From Channa striata (taxonomy: Eukaryota; Chordata; Actinopteri; Anabantiformes; Channidae), in contig CM065184.1 in NCBI GenBank assembly GCA_033026295.1, positions 6,637,501-6,701,500 on the forward strand: a stretch of DNA of 64,000 nt, in the 5' to 3' direction. A model generated the notes under the pieces. The model was given only the letters and a program-made list of their open reading frames with translations. It searched no databases and was not told where the DNA came from. The translations under genes were made by a program, and so were the position numbers. Positions 24,841 to 38,068 of this stretch are shown in pieces; the stretch's first letter is position 1; every line of letters starts with the position of its first letter.

Positions 24841-27564
24841 ACAACGTCACCCACATCCACCAGTAACGTTCCATTTGATGCTGGGTGTCTTATTTACTCC
24901 TTTTCTACTTTCTCCATGTAAGAGGCATGTTGTAAGTTTCAGTCTGTTACTGAGTGATGGCAGCGTATTCCTCAAACAAGTCCTCTTCTGCACCCACACT
25001 CTGCCCCCAGAGTCTAAGTATGAATAGGTACCTGCTTGCTATAGGTGCATGATTTATGATAGGGAAGTCTCGTTTGTGCTCTCTATGCAGAACAGGTGTG
25101 CTTTGTTTGTAGCTCTTTACTTTCTTGGACTTGTCACTTGGCAGTTCTGTTCTTTCCTTTGTTTTCTATTAAGCCACCACACTGACTATGGAAAGCTGCA
25201 AGTCACTGAACCCATTCACACTTCTCTGTCTGTCTCTCAGTGGAAAATGGCTGTCATGACCAAGAACTCTGTTTCATTATTAACCTATGATTTTGTAAAT
25301 CTTTTCAGCTCTTTATTTCATTTTATTAACATTGTTCACTCAGACACTTGGTAAGCAATTTTTGTAGATAAATGATACAAAGCGCCTAAAATAATTTACC
25401 ACAAGGATAAGTACATGTCTCAGAAACAGCAGCAGCTCAATTTTCCTGCTGTTTCCATTTCAAAGTGAAGTATGTGGAAAAACCCATCCAACCAACGAGG
25501 AGTTTGCCACACGATGTTTGACTGCAACAATCAATCACTCCCAGTCAAATGTCCTAGTGGGATGGAGCTAAAGAAGGAATAAGAGGTGTGCTATTATTCT
25601 TCTCTGGTTGAATCCTTGTCCCTTTCAGCTTTAAGCGGGCAACACTAGTTTTAGTAATCATTAAAACTGTGACTGTGGCTTCTTGTAAAGGTTTCCAGAG
25701 ACAAGTAACAGGGTTACAAGATTGGCCCATAACAAAAAAACATAAAGCAACTAACAAACGTGTTCACTATACCTTCTCCATCATATAGCATGATAATTTT
25801 AGACGTGGTAACTGTATGCATTGTGGTAACCTGAGCAAATATCTTTTTTCAACCAAGACCAGAGAAAAACATTCAAATCAATAGCTTTATAAATGGCATT
25901 ACATCCAATGTAATTTACGTGCTCGAGTGCCAGTGTGGCAGCTCTTTTGTAAGTCAACATGAAGACCTTTGAAGTTACACATTGCAGATCACAGGGCGGC
26001 TATTTGGAAAAAAAAGGACAATACTATTGGCCCTCGTTATATTTAAGCTAACTGCTGACAGTTTTTGCTGTCAGAATTATTGTTTCTCAGCTGTGCCATC
26101 ACAGCACTGCTGTCCTGTCAGAAGCGGTTTTGAAATATTGGGCTATACTTTTTGAAGGTCTTTGCTGCTGTACATTGTGGGGGGCATGGGCTCTGCTGTG
26201 GAATCCCTGGCTCTGAAAAGGAACTTATCATGTTCAGACAAAGTGCAGCTGACAAGCAGTTCAGGGTTTAGCAGCAACCTTGCTGTGCCAGGTCTCCCCT
26301 GGGGTATTTCATCAATGCCTCCCATAGAGACACCCAGCGCCACACAGCCAATCCTATACTCTAATGATGGCACACGCTGCTGTCTGATTGGCTGCAAGGA
26401 GGCTGAGGTGAGCTTGCCAAGGTCCAAGATAGAGCAGCGTAGGCGCAGTATGGGGTTTGGTGGTGGAGAGGGGTGATGCTGGGAGTGGGCTTAATTAGAC
26501 TATTGGGAGCCATGGTGATAATGGAAATGCTCAGAGCAAAGGAGCACAGGGGAAGCACTTTAATTGAGATATAAAAACGTGGTTACAAGGGCACTTCACA
26601 GGAAAGGAGATGCCAGCTACAAATGCTTGTTCAGTGTAAATACTAAACAGTGACGCACAGCCCACTGGTCTGTGCTCACAAGACAGTATGTAATTCATTC
26701 CTAATTGATGTTAAAAACAAATGCTAACTTTCTAAATGTTCCAAGAGGAAGTGAACAAAACATGATTCATCAAAAATTATTTACATAAGCACATTTGCCT
26801 GCCTGCTTAGTCAAAAGGATTGTTGCCAGTTGTGTGCAAACCACATTCTCAAAGCAAGGATTTGACTGAGGGAGTCATAAATGAAATGTGAAGCAATCAA
26901 AGGGAATGCCACTGTGATTTCTACTGTAGGTGTGTTTTGAGGTGGCAGATGGGCCCAGCCTGGGACAGCAGGACAGTGGGTGGGGTGCAGCTCAAAGGAA
27001 GATGCATGGACTTTCTATTCCTTCTCCTGCAGACACACAGCTGCAGTCCATGACAATGAGGCATGACATGAGAGAAGAAGCTAAGCAACCTTAGGCAGGT
27101 ACATCTGCAGGTTTGGTTAATTTGCAAAAACAATTTGGTAAATACTAATGACAAATATTTGCTTGTTTAGTTATAGATTTTTGCATTTGCCTTCAGGCTG
27201 AGAGAAAAGAATCATTACTAGGTCCCTATTTAGCATGTTCGGCCAGTGTGGTTTTGTTTTTCTGCATTTGCATACAAATATTGTCTTGTCCTGCCTGGGC
27301 ACATTTTGTGGTAATCAAGGCCTAATATTATTTAATTCCTGAAATAAATGTGTGGTCTAATGTATTCCAGCTGACTTCATTTGGATATCAAACACGGCAG
27401 ACAAATACAGCTGAATACAGTGTTAGCTAACAGAAATTTACATAGAGAACACATGTTGCTTAGATACAAACATGGAGGTTTGGTACATTTCCAAGCTAAT
27501 ATTACAGCATCAAATCTCATAGGTATTCTCTGCCTCTTTCTCTGCCTGACTTTTTTTTCTCCCC

Positions 27565-27566
<2 letters not shown>
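24841..27566. other. Gene desert block 6
   Basis: Contains the region at 26,143-26,476, open on both strands (listed as a finding). Otherwise no gene or repeat recognised. Confidence 0.55.
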
Positions 27567-27607
<41 letters not shown>

Positions 27608-27614
27608 CACACAC
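27567..27614 (+). repeat. (CA)n microsatellite
   Basis: A near-perfect CA run of 48 bases with one CG interruption at 27,600, followed within about 80 bases by a second, shorter CA-rich stretch (27,690-27,711). Confidence 0.95.
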
Positions 27615-28153
27615 CTAAAACACATGCCCCTTTTCAACACACATTAACATGTGCAATCCCAAGTTCTTTCTTCCTCTCCATCTGTCTCTCACACACATAT
27701 GCACACACACTTACCCTCACTTTTCTCTAAGTCGCATTGGTTCAGGACTTTGTTGTTCCATTGATTGAACAAGGCCATCAACAGCTTTCAAGTACAGCTA
27801 CCTGTCTGAAGAGGATCTATGGAGCATGAACAGCAGCACCTCAAAAGATTTCCTGCTAATACTCTTCCTCCCTGGGTACCGAAGGCGCCCTGCTATTATT
27901 TCCAGCCTTTTGCCTCTGGCGATTTCTCTCTGTTCTGAGGTGAGAGGGCTTTGTCGCCACACAAAAGTGGAGCCACCAAGACGCCTCACAATGTCAAGGT
28001 AGAAATGTTTCCATGGTACCCAGCTCAAGGTCATCTGGGCCACAATATAAAATTAGCCCCCGTGGGACTGAACCTCCTCCAGCACCTCCACTTACAAGTC
28101 CCGTTTTGTCACCAGTGTTCTTTCACATTTTCTGTTCCACTCACCATCCTACA

Positions 28154-28154
<1 letters not shown>

Positions 28155-28184
<30 letters not shown>
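28155..28184 (+). repeat. (CA)n microsatellite
   Basis: Perfect run of 15 CA units. Confidence 0.95.
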
Positions 28185-28187
<3 letters not shown>

Positions 28188-31100
28188 GATGGAACGGATT
28201 TTTTCAACGTGTTCCTATGAGATCTGGCTGAGCAGAAGAGTTGGCACCTGCAGGGGGAAGAGAGAACGGGGTGATGCTGGTTGAGGTGGGCAGAGTAATC
28301 TCAAGCTTGAAGGAGAGTGGAGCAGCTTGGCAGTGGTGACTGCATGGGTCTCTCAGGTTTGGTCTAATGGCCCCACTTGGCCCAACCTACTGCTGGTGGT
28401 CAGATGGCCTGCTCCACTACGAGTTGACAAGGCCAGGGGCACACTTTCACATTCACTTCAGCTTGTCTTTGTCAAAGACTCTCAATGACTTTCCAAAAAT
28501 AGGCAAGTGGGAATTCAACCAAGGGGGGCAGAGTATGCAAGAGGGGGGAAAAGGGTGAAATAAAAGCCAGTCTTAAGTGAGGAGCTGCCCAAAAGCAGCA
28601 TATGTTGTTTTAATGCTCTCGTTACAGACCCCCTTTTCTCTCCCCAATGCCCTCGGAAGGGTCCTTCAATTTACAACAAGCTCCACAATGACAAATACCT
28701 CTGCTTGTCTGTGGGCAGCAAAGTACGAGCATTTACCTCAAACACTTTCAACAGGAGCGTCAGTAAGCGCTGTTGTGGCTAAGGATGCAGAAAGAAACAA
28801 AAGCGATAAGCAGCAGGGTATTCTTAAGCCAGTCTTATAAAAACAAAATAGTTGATCCCATGTCTCAAACTGCGCTTTTTAACAGAGCATTTGAGACATC
28901 TGATGTCTTGTAATACCTTTGCCTGGCAGGCACTGTTTATCTCAGTGTGGCAGGCCGGTGTTCACGATGGAGACATTACCCCTGCGACAACCAATGCCTG
29001 GCCCGCCTCAGGACCCCTGTACCCCATCAGTTCCACATCCCTGGAGTACAAGGATAATAATTGTTGGAGCTCCCAGCATGCACTGGTGGTTTAATCTACT
29101 ACTGGTGTAATCCTTGCGCCCCATCTGCTACCGAAATGCCCTAACCACACCTGGAGCACCCCACAGCCTTTGCAAAGGACCACAGGAGGGAGAAGTCTTT
29201 GAGTTAAATGGAAGTGTGATTCCACTTTGTGTGCACATGTGTGTTTGAGTGAGAGAAGAACAGAAAAGAGGAAAATAGGTGGGTGATAAATGTAGTCATA
29301 ACAGAAAATGGGTGTGGAGGGCACAGGTAATGTGTGGGATTGGTGAAAATGAGGATACAAATATTGCCTAAGGATATGAGAGATGGGATGTGACCTGTGT
29401 TAGCCCCATATTCCAGCCGGCTTAGAGCCAAGCTTCCTCAGGATCTGCCCTGAAGGCTGTATAAATGTTGGCTTTTGTGGGCTCGGTAGATAAAATTATC
29501 TTGGGTATCAACAGATAATGAATGACTTGTTAGAACAGCTGCACTTTTTCCTAATCTATACCAAATATTCTGCACTTTTTGTGTGCATGTTAGAGCGCAG
29601 GGCCTCTGACTGTGTGGATAAATTGACTACTGGCATGGAAATCACACAGGCTTTGCTTGGAAACACATGCATACACAGTCACCTCAATCAGCATCTCTGT
29701 TTCCTTCTGCAGTCAAATTCAGTTAGCGTTAACAAGCATGAGGGAACACATCTCCACTCCCCTTAAGCTCATTCTACAACAGCACCAGATATTCTATTTA
29801 AATGGCTGGGTTTTCACAAACCACAATTTGCTATCTGTTACAACCTGTTTTTCTTGTTGACCTTCAAATCTCCTGTGGAGACCCTGCACCATCATTGTGT
29901 TGGTGTGTAAGCATTAGTTGGATTCTTTCCTGGATCCTGCTTTTCTAATGAGGGATATCAGCACTTTGGCACAGCTTACTGGCAGCATGCATAAAAATGG
30001 ATGGGGTGCAGCTTGACAGAACAGTCCCACAGTCTTGGTCCAAAAAATTAGTGCCCAGAAGGATTGGGTTGCGTTATCAAATTTTAAAATATGCCCATTA
30101 TTTTTGCCGTTATATTTAATCCAAAAGCACCTTCGGGATTCTGGTTATTTGTAGATAATAGGGGCCACATTGTTTGTAGAGAGACATTTCTTCCAGTGTC
30201 ACGGTATGCCGTAGGTATCATTTTCTGTTCATTGGTACAACATGTCCACAAATAGCCTGTCTTGATTTTGGACACTGTTGTGTCTACAGTAAAATAGAGG
30301 TGCCTTTGAATGGGCATTTGGTGCAACGTGGTGTATCTTAAAAAATAATATAGTAACACTCCTCTACAGAGAAGATACACAGCGATAATGCACCCATGGA
30401 GGTTACTTTCAGGGGCGCTACAGACTCATTATCTTGTCATGTATCATAAAAAAGACAGCAAAGGCCGGCGTCCGGGGGGCCTCTGCGAGGACGTGTCCGT
30501 ACTCCCCTGGCTCTCTCTCAGCCAGACTCGGCAGCATTCTCCCTCACCACACATAACGAGAGTGGCTGTAGCCACACACCTTGGTGAGCAGTATTGATTG
30601 TCTCCCCAGCACCTTCCGCTGAGAGGTCTCATTCTGTCTGTCACACTCCCACACAGGCCGGGTGCACCTCGACACACAAACACGCAAACAAACCTGAACA
30701 TGCATAGGCGCACACACTCAGACACGCACTTGCACACATGTAACTTAGACAACATATGCCACCGTGGAGGGCTCGGGGGTTTGACATCTCGCTCACCGAG
30801 TGCTCAATTAAAGTGTGAAAGTGTGGCGTTAATGCCTTAAACCATTAACAACACTAGAATCTGTCAGTGTCACTCTGCAAACCCCCACTCTCTGTCCTGC
30901 ATGACTTTGTGACTTTATAGAAGGCCTCTCTGGTGCCCAATCTTTGTCAACACTGAACCAGGAGGCCATAAAACACCCTGGCTTTACTGGTTTCTGCCAC
31001 TCACAAAATGTCTCCCTGTTAAATAGGGAAAGAATGGAGATGATGGAAAGTTTACCACCCATTTTCTCTCACTCTCATTTCATTGGTCATGGGTCTGTGC

Positions 31101-32116
31101 ATAATGTTGGGGGTGCTCTCAACTAATGACAACTAAATCACTGAGAATATTTGTTATTAAATACTCATTTCACCATTGGTCTTGCTTATAACTTTCAGTC
31201 TGCAACAGTATAGCCCCTCAAATTATGCTTTTACTGCTTTTGTGGCCTCATCATTCCAAATACGTCATATTGAATAAGTATGAAATGCTCCCTGCTCCCC
31301 TCATCTGCTTTACTAAGATTTTGCCATGCAATTTTCATTCTGTTAATGTGTGCTGAATAAATCATGAAACAGAAGCAAATTAACACCTTTCTGAACCACA
31401 ATATAAAGGTAAAGATTAAACATGTGCATGCGGATCCTAACACATGTGGGGGAAACGTGTTAATTGACCAACCTGCCAGACAATTATTGTCGGTTGACCT
31501 CATAACCAAAATGTGTTTCAGATTATCATGCTTCAGAGGGTCTCTTGTCAAGGAAGCCATGTTTTAAACTGTTTAGACAGCACCTTCCGCGAGCCACAAG
31601 GGACTGTTCTCAATCAGGCGAAAATGTAATCTAAGCTGCAAACGAATGAAAATCATAAAATGAATATTTTTCATGCTTTTTTACTATTTGAATTTGATTA
31701 CAGAATTCTAATTACATGAAGCTTAGGGAATGAAAAGATGATTTGCATGTTGCCAGTCAATTCGTCTTGTGGATCACAGACCTCTCCAGGATCCGAAGAT
31801 GTCATAGCCAGATACTATGCAGAACATTTTCCCCAACTGTGAACTGATTATTGAATTTTTCACAAGTCTGTATAAATGTCTAAACAACACCATAATAAAA
31901 ATGAATGAGATATGACTCAATCAAGGTGTGAAACTGATGGCTCAGTTTTTATACTTTCAGAGGTAAATTATTCTCAAAGGGTTTTTGGGAGTGGCCCTGC
32001 AGCATGAACAAAAATGTCGGTGGCCTGACAGGCAGGGGTTGAGCTTTGTGAGATGAAGATAGCTACGACAGAGTAGGGGGTGAGGTTACAGTGTGTTTGT
32101 CAAGAAGATTATTATC
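28185..32116. other. Gene desert block 7
   Basis: No supported gene. GC content rises locally near 30,460-30,560 (GGCCGGCGTCCGGGGGGCC at about 30,463), followed by degenerate CA-rich sequence at 30,670-30,740. Confidence 0.55.
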
Positions 32117-32138
32117 CACACACACACACACACACACT
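32117..32138 (+). repeat. (CA)n microsatellite
   Basis: Perfect CA run of about 11 units. Confidence 0.93.
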
Positions 32139-35100
32139 CCCCAGGGATAAACACAGCCATGACAGGGTTCTAATAATGTTTCACTTTTATCAGGACACAC
32201 AAATGTGCACTTTGTGTCCGTTTGCTTTCTGAAGCACAAGTCATACCACAAACGAAGACAAACATCAAGTGGTGCAGCAAATTGGAAATTCTTTTTTCCC
32301 CATATCTAAATCCTTTGAATTCTCCAGGTCCCCAAAGTAATTAGAGTCTCAGGCGAGTGGTGCTCATAGGGGTGCCCAGAGTCCCTCTACTCAAATAGAG
32401 GGAATGCCCTATGCCTGGCCATGAGAAAATGATGTCCCAGGCCGTCTCTAACAATTACCCCCTCACAAGTCAAATTTACATTAGGTGCTACAGGCTTTGC
32501 GATTTTGCATGTGGTGCTTATCTTCAGGCATTTAATAAACTCAACAAAATGCACGGTTGTATATTTTAAAATCAAACTCACTCTGTTGATAATTTACGTT
32601 TCCTATAAGCAATGTCACCATCTTGTGTGTACTTGCTGGTGATAAGCCTCACACAGCTGTCCAGACTGGGGAGACAGCAGCCAAAATCAGAATACCTGCA
32701 GGGTGAGTGTTTATCTGCTGGGCAGATAGCAGGTGGTTTGCAGGACCCCAGTTGCTTGTGCTCACCTGGCCTGAGGAACAGTATCAAACTCCTTCACAAA
32801 GAAACAGGAAGTCGAGGTGACAAGCCGTCGGGATTTCTATTGTGGACTAGTGCCTTATCAAAGTGTAACCTGTCACCTGTCACTCACCTGACTTACCTGA
32901 TACGAATCTCACTGAGTCTTCAATTAAGAATGTGTGTCTGCTGTATCTTTAAAATATACATACATACAGATTCAAATAGAGAAAGCTAACAGATAAACGG
33001 ATAAATGTCAAGGAGAGACGCTTGGCCAACCTTGTCTAAGCAATAAACTATAAATGATAAAAGTAACAATAAAACAGAAAATAAAAGAGTTTTTCTTTTT
33101 AGTTTTATTTGGTTTTTCTTCAGACCTCAGCCACTTCACCCCTTTCTTTAGTCTATTGTTTCTCGATAGATCACCCTGTTAATAACTCATTGTTACACCC
33201 TCATGCCTCTTATTATCCCCTGCTGCTTTTCTTTCCATAAGAAAAAGCTCAATATACGTTCAAGTGGACCATGAGCATATTTTCTTCCACCTCTTTCATC
33301 CTTTCTCCAATCTCCAAACCCAGCCCTCACTACTTTGCCTCTTTGTTCCAGTTTTCAATTCTTCCCTGGCCTCATCCCTCTTTTCCTATTTTTCCTGTCA
33401 ATAGACTGATTTCTTTTCATCCAGGAGCAGAGCAGATTAACAGATATTGTATCATGGCCAGGACAGGCAAAGCCCCTCTCTGTCCCTGACATCTAATTAA
33501 TGGTAATCCTTTAATCTGCTGCTTGTAGTGCAGACCCCTTGGTTGCTGTCCCATTTGCAGCAACAGAAGCAAATGTGAAAGCAGGAACAGAGACAGAGTG
33601 AGGAGAGAGCGGGTTTGCTCACTCAGCAGGTCGAAACTACTGGGCTGCTTTGACAAAGAAACATAAACACAAAGAGAGATAATGTCTTTTTCATTCCTAG
33701 GGATTACACATATTTCATTTGCACTGTATAACTCAGTAGCTGTACCAGCTGCTGTTGTGTGAGAGACTTTACTTAGCATTGGTGACAATAATATTTAAAC
33801 CTGTGCTTGCACGTACACAAGCGTCCAAACATGCACGTGCAAACACATGCTGAGCTTAATCTCAAACACTGGCTGTGCAGGGATGACATCTGTATTTACT
33901 GCATCAACCTTGCCCTGCACTCGTAGATGTAATTAACAACAGGGGTGAGGGAAGCAAATCCTCCCATCTTAATTAACTTAATTAATAGATATAAATAATC
34001 ACCTTCAGCCTGTCTTCATTTGTTAAGCAATAAAACTGGGTATTAAAACCTCATCTTGGTTCTGTCATAAACAATATGCACTTTCTCTCTCTGATGGTGA
34101 CACCACAGATGGTGATTGGATGTCAGCTAACAAATTTGCAGCATTGCCTTAATGCGGCAGCACTGTCTTGGACTTCCAAAAAAAAGATGCCGCAGCTCCT
34201 GACAGCCACATTTAGGTGACAAACATATGTATATCCAGACTGAAGCGAGCAATCAGCTGCAAAAAAGTCTCGTGCACCATCTGCATCTGCATTATATAAT
34301 TCATTTATACAGACAGGGTGAGCCCTTCGGAGATAAAGCACAGTTTCTAGTTTTTGGTGTTCAATCTTCATCAGTCAGGTTTGATTAAGCAATTAACACC
34401 AAAAGTTAGTAATCAGTAAGAGAACAGCTTCTTGCGTTAACGCCAAGGCTGTGTTCTTCACTGACACAGCTACGTAGGTGGCAGACCATAATCAAGGGCA
34501 AACACAGAAAAGACAGGAGCTCCTTCTCATCCTACATCCTACATCCCGCAGCTATTTCCCTAACAAATACACCAGACTCTAGGCTCGTCTCTGTGCACGA
34601 CAGGCGTGCTTGCACAGTTACACACTGCAACAGAGACGAATCAGATACCCGGAGACAGTGACTGTGATTAATTCATCAGGCACGGGGCCCTGCTGTAGTA
34701 GGTGTCTGTGTCTTAATCACTCTCTCAGTGTGTTTCATTAGCTCCGGATGGTCTCTGATGAATGGACTTGCCCTGGGTGTCTCTGTGTCTCTGGTAGGGC
34801 TGTCACCCAACAGACTGCACTTCGGAGTTGCAGATCAATACTAACCCCTGTTTACCCAACCCCTCCTTACACTGCCACCCCCAACCCACCCCTGGGAGCC
34901 CCATCGCAGATTGGCAGGTGTGTCTGTCAGGTTGTTAAAGATATGATGCTCATGAGCGCAGCCTGCTCCTGAATTCATTAACCTACATTTGAAGGATAAT
35001 TCAGGCACCAGTCACCAGCCATATGTGCTTTGATTGCTGGATTCTTTCCCACTGCTGGGATTTAGTGGAAGGCGATGGGCAGTTTAATACCACATGCAGA

Positions 35101-38034
35101 TGGCCTCTGGTGTTTCTTCATTCCTACTACCAGTCTCTTATCTTCAGCTCATATGGGGATGCTGAACTTCTGTTGTGCTCTTGCTGCGCTTGCTTCACCT
35201 TCAGTATACAGTAAATCCGTGCAAATACGTCATCATTTATATTAATGAAGCCATACATCAAATTATACAGAACAACTTAGAGTTCTCCAAAGTCTTGTCC
35301 ATTATGTTGTTATGTAGAAATAAAACATAATTGCTAATCTGCTTTATGTGCATAACATGTAAAGGTAATAGTCTTGCGGAATAGGATGTACGTATTTTGT
35401 CACATTTTATTGCACCTGAGAAGGCTTTGTAAAATCTCCTCTATCTCACTGTAAACATGGCACCTGAGGAATGTTGAGGCTGTGTCAGCTAAAAACAAAG
35501 GGGCCTGAGGGCAACAGGAGCAAAGATCTGCTGGATTTTTAGTCACTGAACTACTTACTGTAGGGTATTTTAAAATCTGGGAAAAGACAGAAGAGATGTT
35601 GCATTCAAATGTGCCTACATTATGTGAATAAATGCAGCGTCAGGATATGTTGTGGGCTATTACCTTCTGTTCTAAATGCTATTGCAGAGATTGTTGCTGA
35701 GGCAGGCAGTGCAGAGCTGGGGCTTGGTGTTGGCACATGGGCAGCAGACTTTGCCAGCTCTTTCTCTCTTACTGCTCTGTCAGTGCATCATGGGGTTGTG
35801 AGCTGCCAGAGCAAGGATGGAAGAGAGGGGAATCTGCCAGCTGGTGCTAGAGGATGCTGTCTGGACTCTGACGCTTTTAACGTGTTGTGAATTAACCCTG
35901 GGCTGCACCCTGCTCCACCCTCATTCACTCCAACCAGAGTAGAACATGGCCATGCATGCCACCATCTTCCGTCAATGTACTGTAGACTTGAACAGAATTC
36001 AGACAAATAGTAAACATATTGCAGTGGTGCTGTTTGTGCTCCCAATTATATTAGGCTATTTCAGTGTTTCTACTTTCTACTACACGAAGGATCGACTACA
36101 ATGATCAATTGCCTATAAGGAGCGATTGTGAAATCTGTGTGAACTGGTGTAATTTATCTCTAAGTTTAAATACTCACAGTATAATAAAAAAATGTCTGGC
36201 CTTGCTGTTTTAATTATCTTAGATAAGGTACCGTTTGTGTCCTGCTTTGTGCTTTTACCCAGATGTGGACCATCCTGATTCTTGTTAAGTATATGTATTT
36301 CATAGGTTTTATCACTATTTATCAGCACAGTATGCGAAAGAAGTTGGTTTTCCATTTTGTAAATTTCAATCCGGTAATGTGAGATGTTCACATTGATATC
36401 CAGCGGGCACCTGGCATTACCTGATCATACTTTCTTCTATTAATGCTACCCAGCGTGCCCTTTAAGACAAGTCAGGACATCAGCAGACCAGCAGCACTGG
36501 GAATTACATTCATATTGCATGATTCCACCCCTCACAATTGATGTGAAATGCCAAAATTCTGTGCCAATGCAGGTGTCCTTTATTTGGAAGGTGGGGAGCG
36601 AAGGTATTGAGGTGAGCGCTGTGTATTAGATGAGTGTCTGGCCTGTCCAGTCACAGACCTTTAACTAACAGCTTTTCTAAAGATAACCACAACCTTTTTT
36701 AAAAAAGAAGTCACTTGATGTGAATTAACACACATTTCTGTAAAACTTTTCAGTGCCTTTTAGCTTATTGTTTCTGTAATCTCTTCAGCAGCTTCACTGT
36801 TTTTATTCACTGTCGACATTATTGTTTCCAGATGAAGCGAGCAGCTGCTTACACAGCTACGAAACTCTGATAAACTCACTGTACAGTGACTAGTAGGTGA
36901 ACACAATGCATCTGACTGCTCTAAAGAGCCAGATATTTCTCTCAGGACAAGATAGATCTGGAGAATGAAACAGCGAATGCCCTCATGGTGCAGTATCTGC
37001 CATGGGTTTAAGTGCGCATCGGTATAATTGTAGATCAGCTTTATGAGTTGTTCCTGTTATTGATCGAGGTTGCATTTGCATTTTGCCTATTTTGTTTTAT
37101 TTATTTAGTTACTTATTTGTTGCCATAGTGCAGACACCATTCATAAGAGGTGCTGTGTGGAGTTTTTAACCAAGGAGATGCTTTTTAATCAGTAACTCTG
37201 TTTTCTATATGGATTATATGGTTTACAGTCCAGGCAGTGTTTTTACATTACTTTACTTATTCACAGGAAAATGCCAGTAAAAAGAATTTGCAGTATTCTC
37301 CACTTTCTCTTTAATGTACACCAATTTCTCTCATGTACAAATAAAATTCACGTAGGAGAGCTTTCGTCATAAGGGCACAAATTATAGTGTCTTAACTTAC
37401 ATAGTGAATTAATTTTTGTTTACTCTATCATCTTCACTGTCATAATTTGCCATTTCACTGAGAAGTGTTTTAGTTGACACATTTCAATAATAGCAGGTTG
37501 CACATTTCTATAATCAAGTATGAAAAAAGTAAGAAAATCTTTTCATTCCTCTCACTGCCTGTTTTTTTATTCAGGTCACTGTCCAGTATCATCCTATCCT
37601 CCATGTTATAACACCTGACAGCATATCATCACCTACTGTCGGCTGTAATGTTCTCTATTCTAATATCTTTTCTATATCTCTGTATCCCCTTCACTGCCTT
37701 GCATATTAGTCATAGACCGCTTTGCTCTAGATAGATGTTTTTTAGTGTCTAACTTCAGCCTGAGCTGTTTCCTCTTTATTTCTGTCACATTACAATCCTA
37801 CTCTGATCTCTTATCACTGACAAATGTACGATTAACATTTTCTTATTGTTTTAGCTCCTATGATACACCACTGACTCTGCCAAAATGTTTAATGTTTTTG
37901 TTTGATGCTTAATGACAGCTCCACTGTTTAATATTTTTTTATTTAAACTCTTGCATGACATTTTTGTGAATAAAAATTTCTCATAAACAAAAACAGAACA
38001 AGTCAGCCTATATGGCCATTTTTGGGGCATATAG
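32139..38034. other. Gene desert block 8
   Basis: No gene. Contains the candidate element at 33,415-33,560 and degenerate ACACACG-rich words near 33,810-33,850. AT-rich tracts dominate 36.7-38.0 kb. Confidence 0.55.
33415..33560. promoter_or_regulatory. Candidate conserved non-coding element
   Basis: Contains CAGATTAACAGATATTG, CATCTAATTAATGGTAATCC and TTTAATCTGCTGC in about 120 bases. Dense ATTA/TAAT cores are interleaved with GC-rich spacers, with no repeat or coding signature. Confidence 0.22.
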
Positions 38035-38068
38035 GCATGTTTGAGAAAATTGAATTTCTCAAACATGC
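38035..38068. repeat. Perfect hairpin, 14-bp stem
   Basis: GCATGTTTGAGAAA and its exact reverse complement are separated by the 6-base loop ATTGAA. The stem is short for a microRNA precursor. Confidence 0.9.

Noticed and set aside
27690..27711. Second CA-rich stretch beside the 27.57 kb microsatellite
   Set aside because: Imperfect and short; mentioned with its neighbour rather than listed separately.
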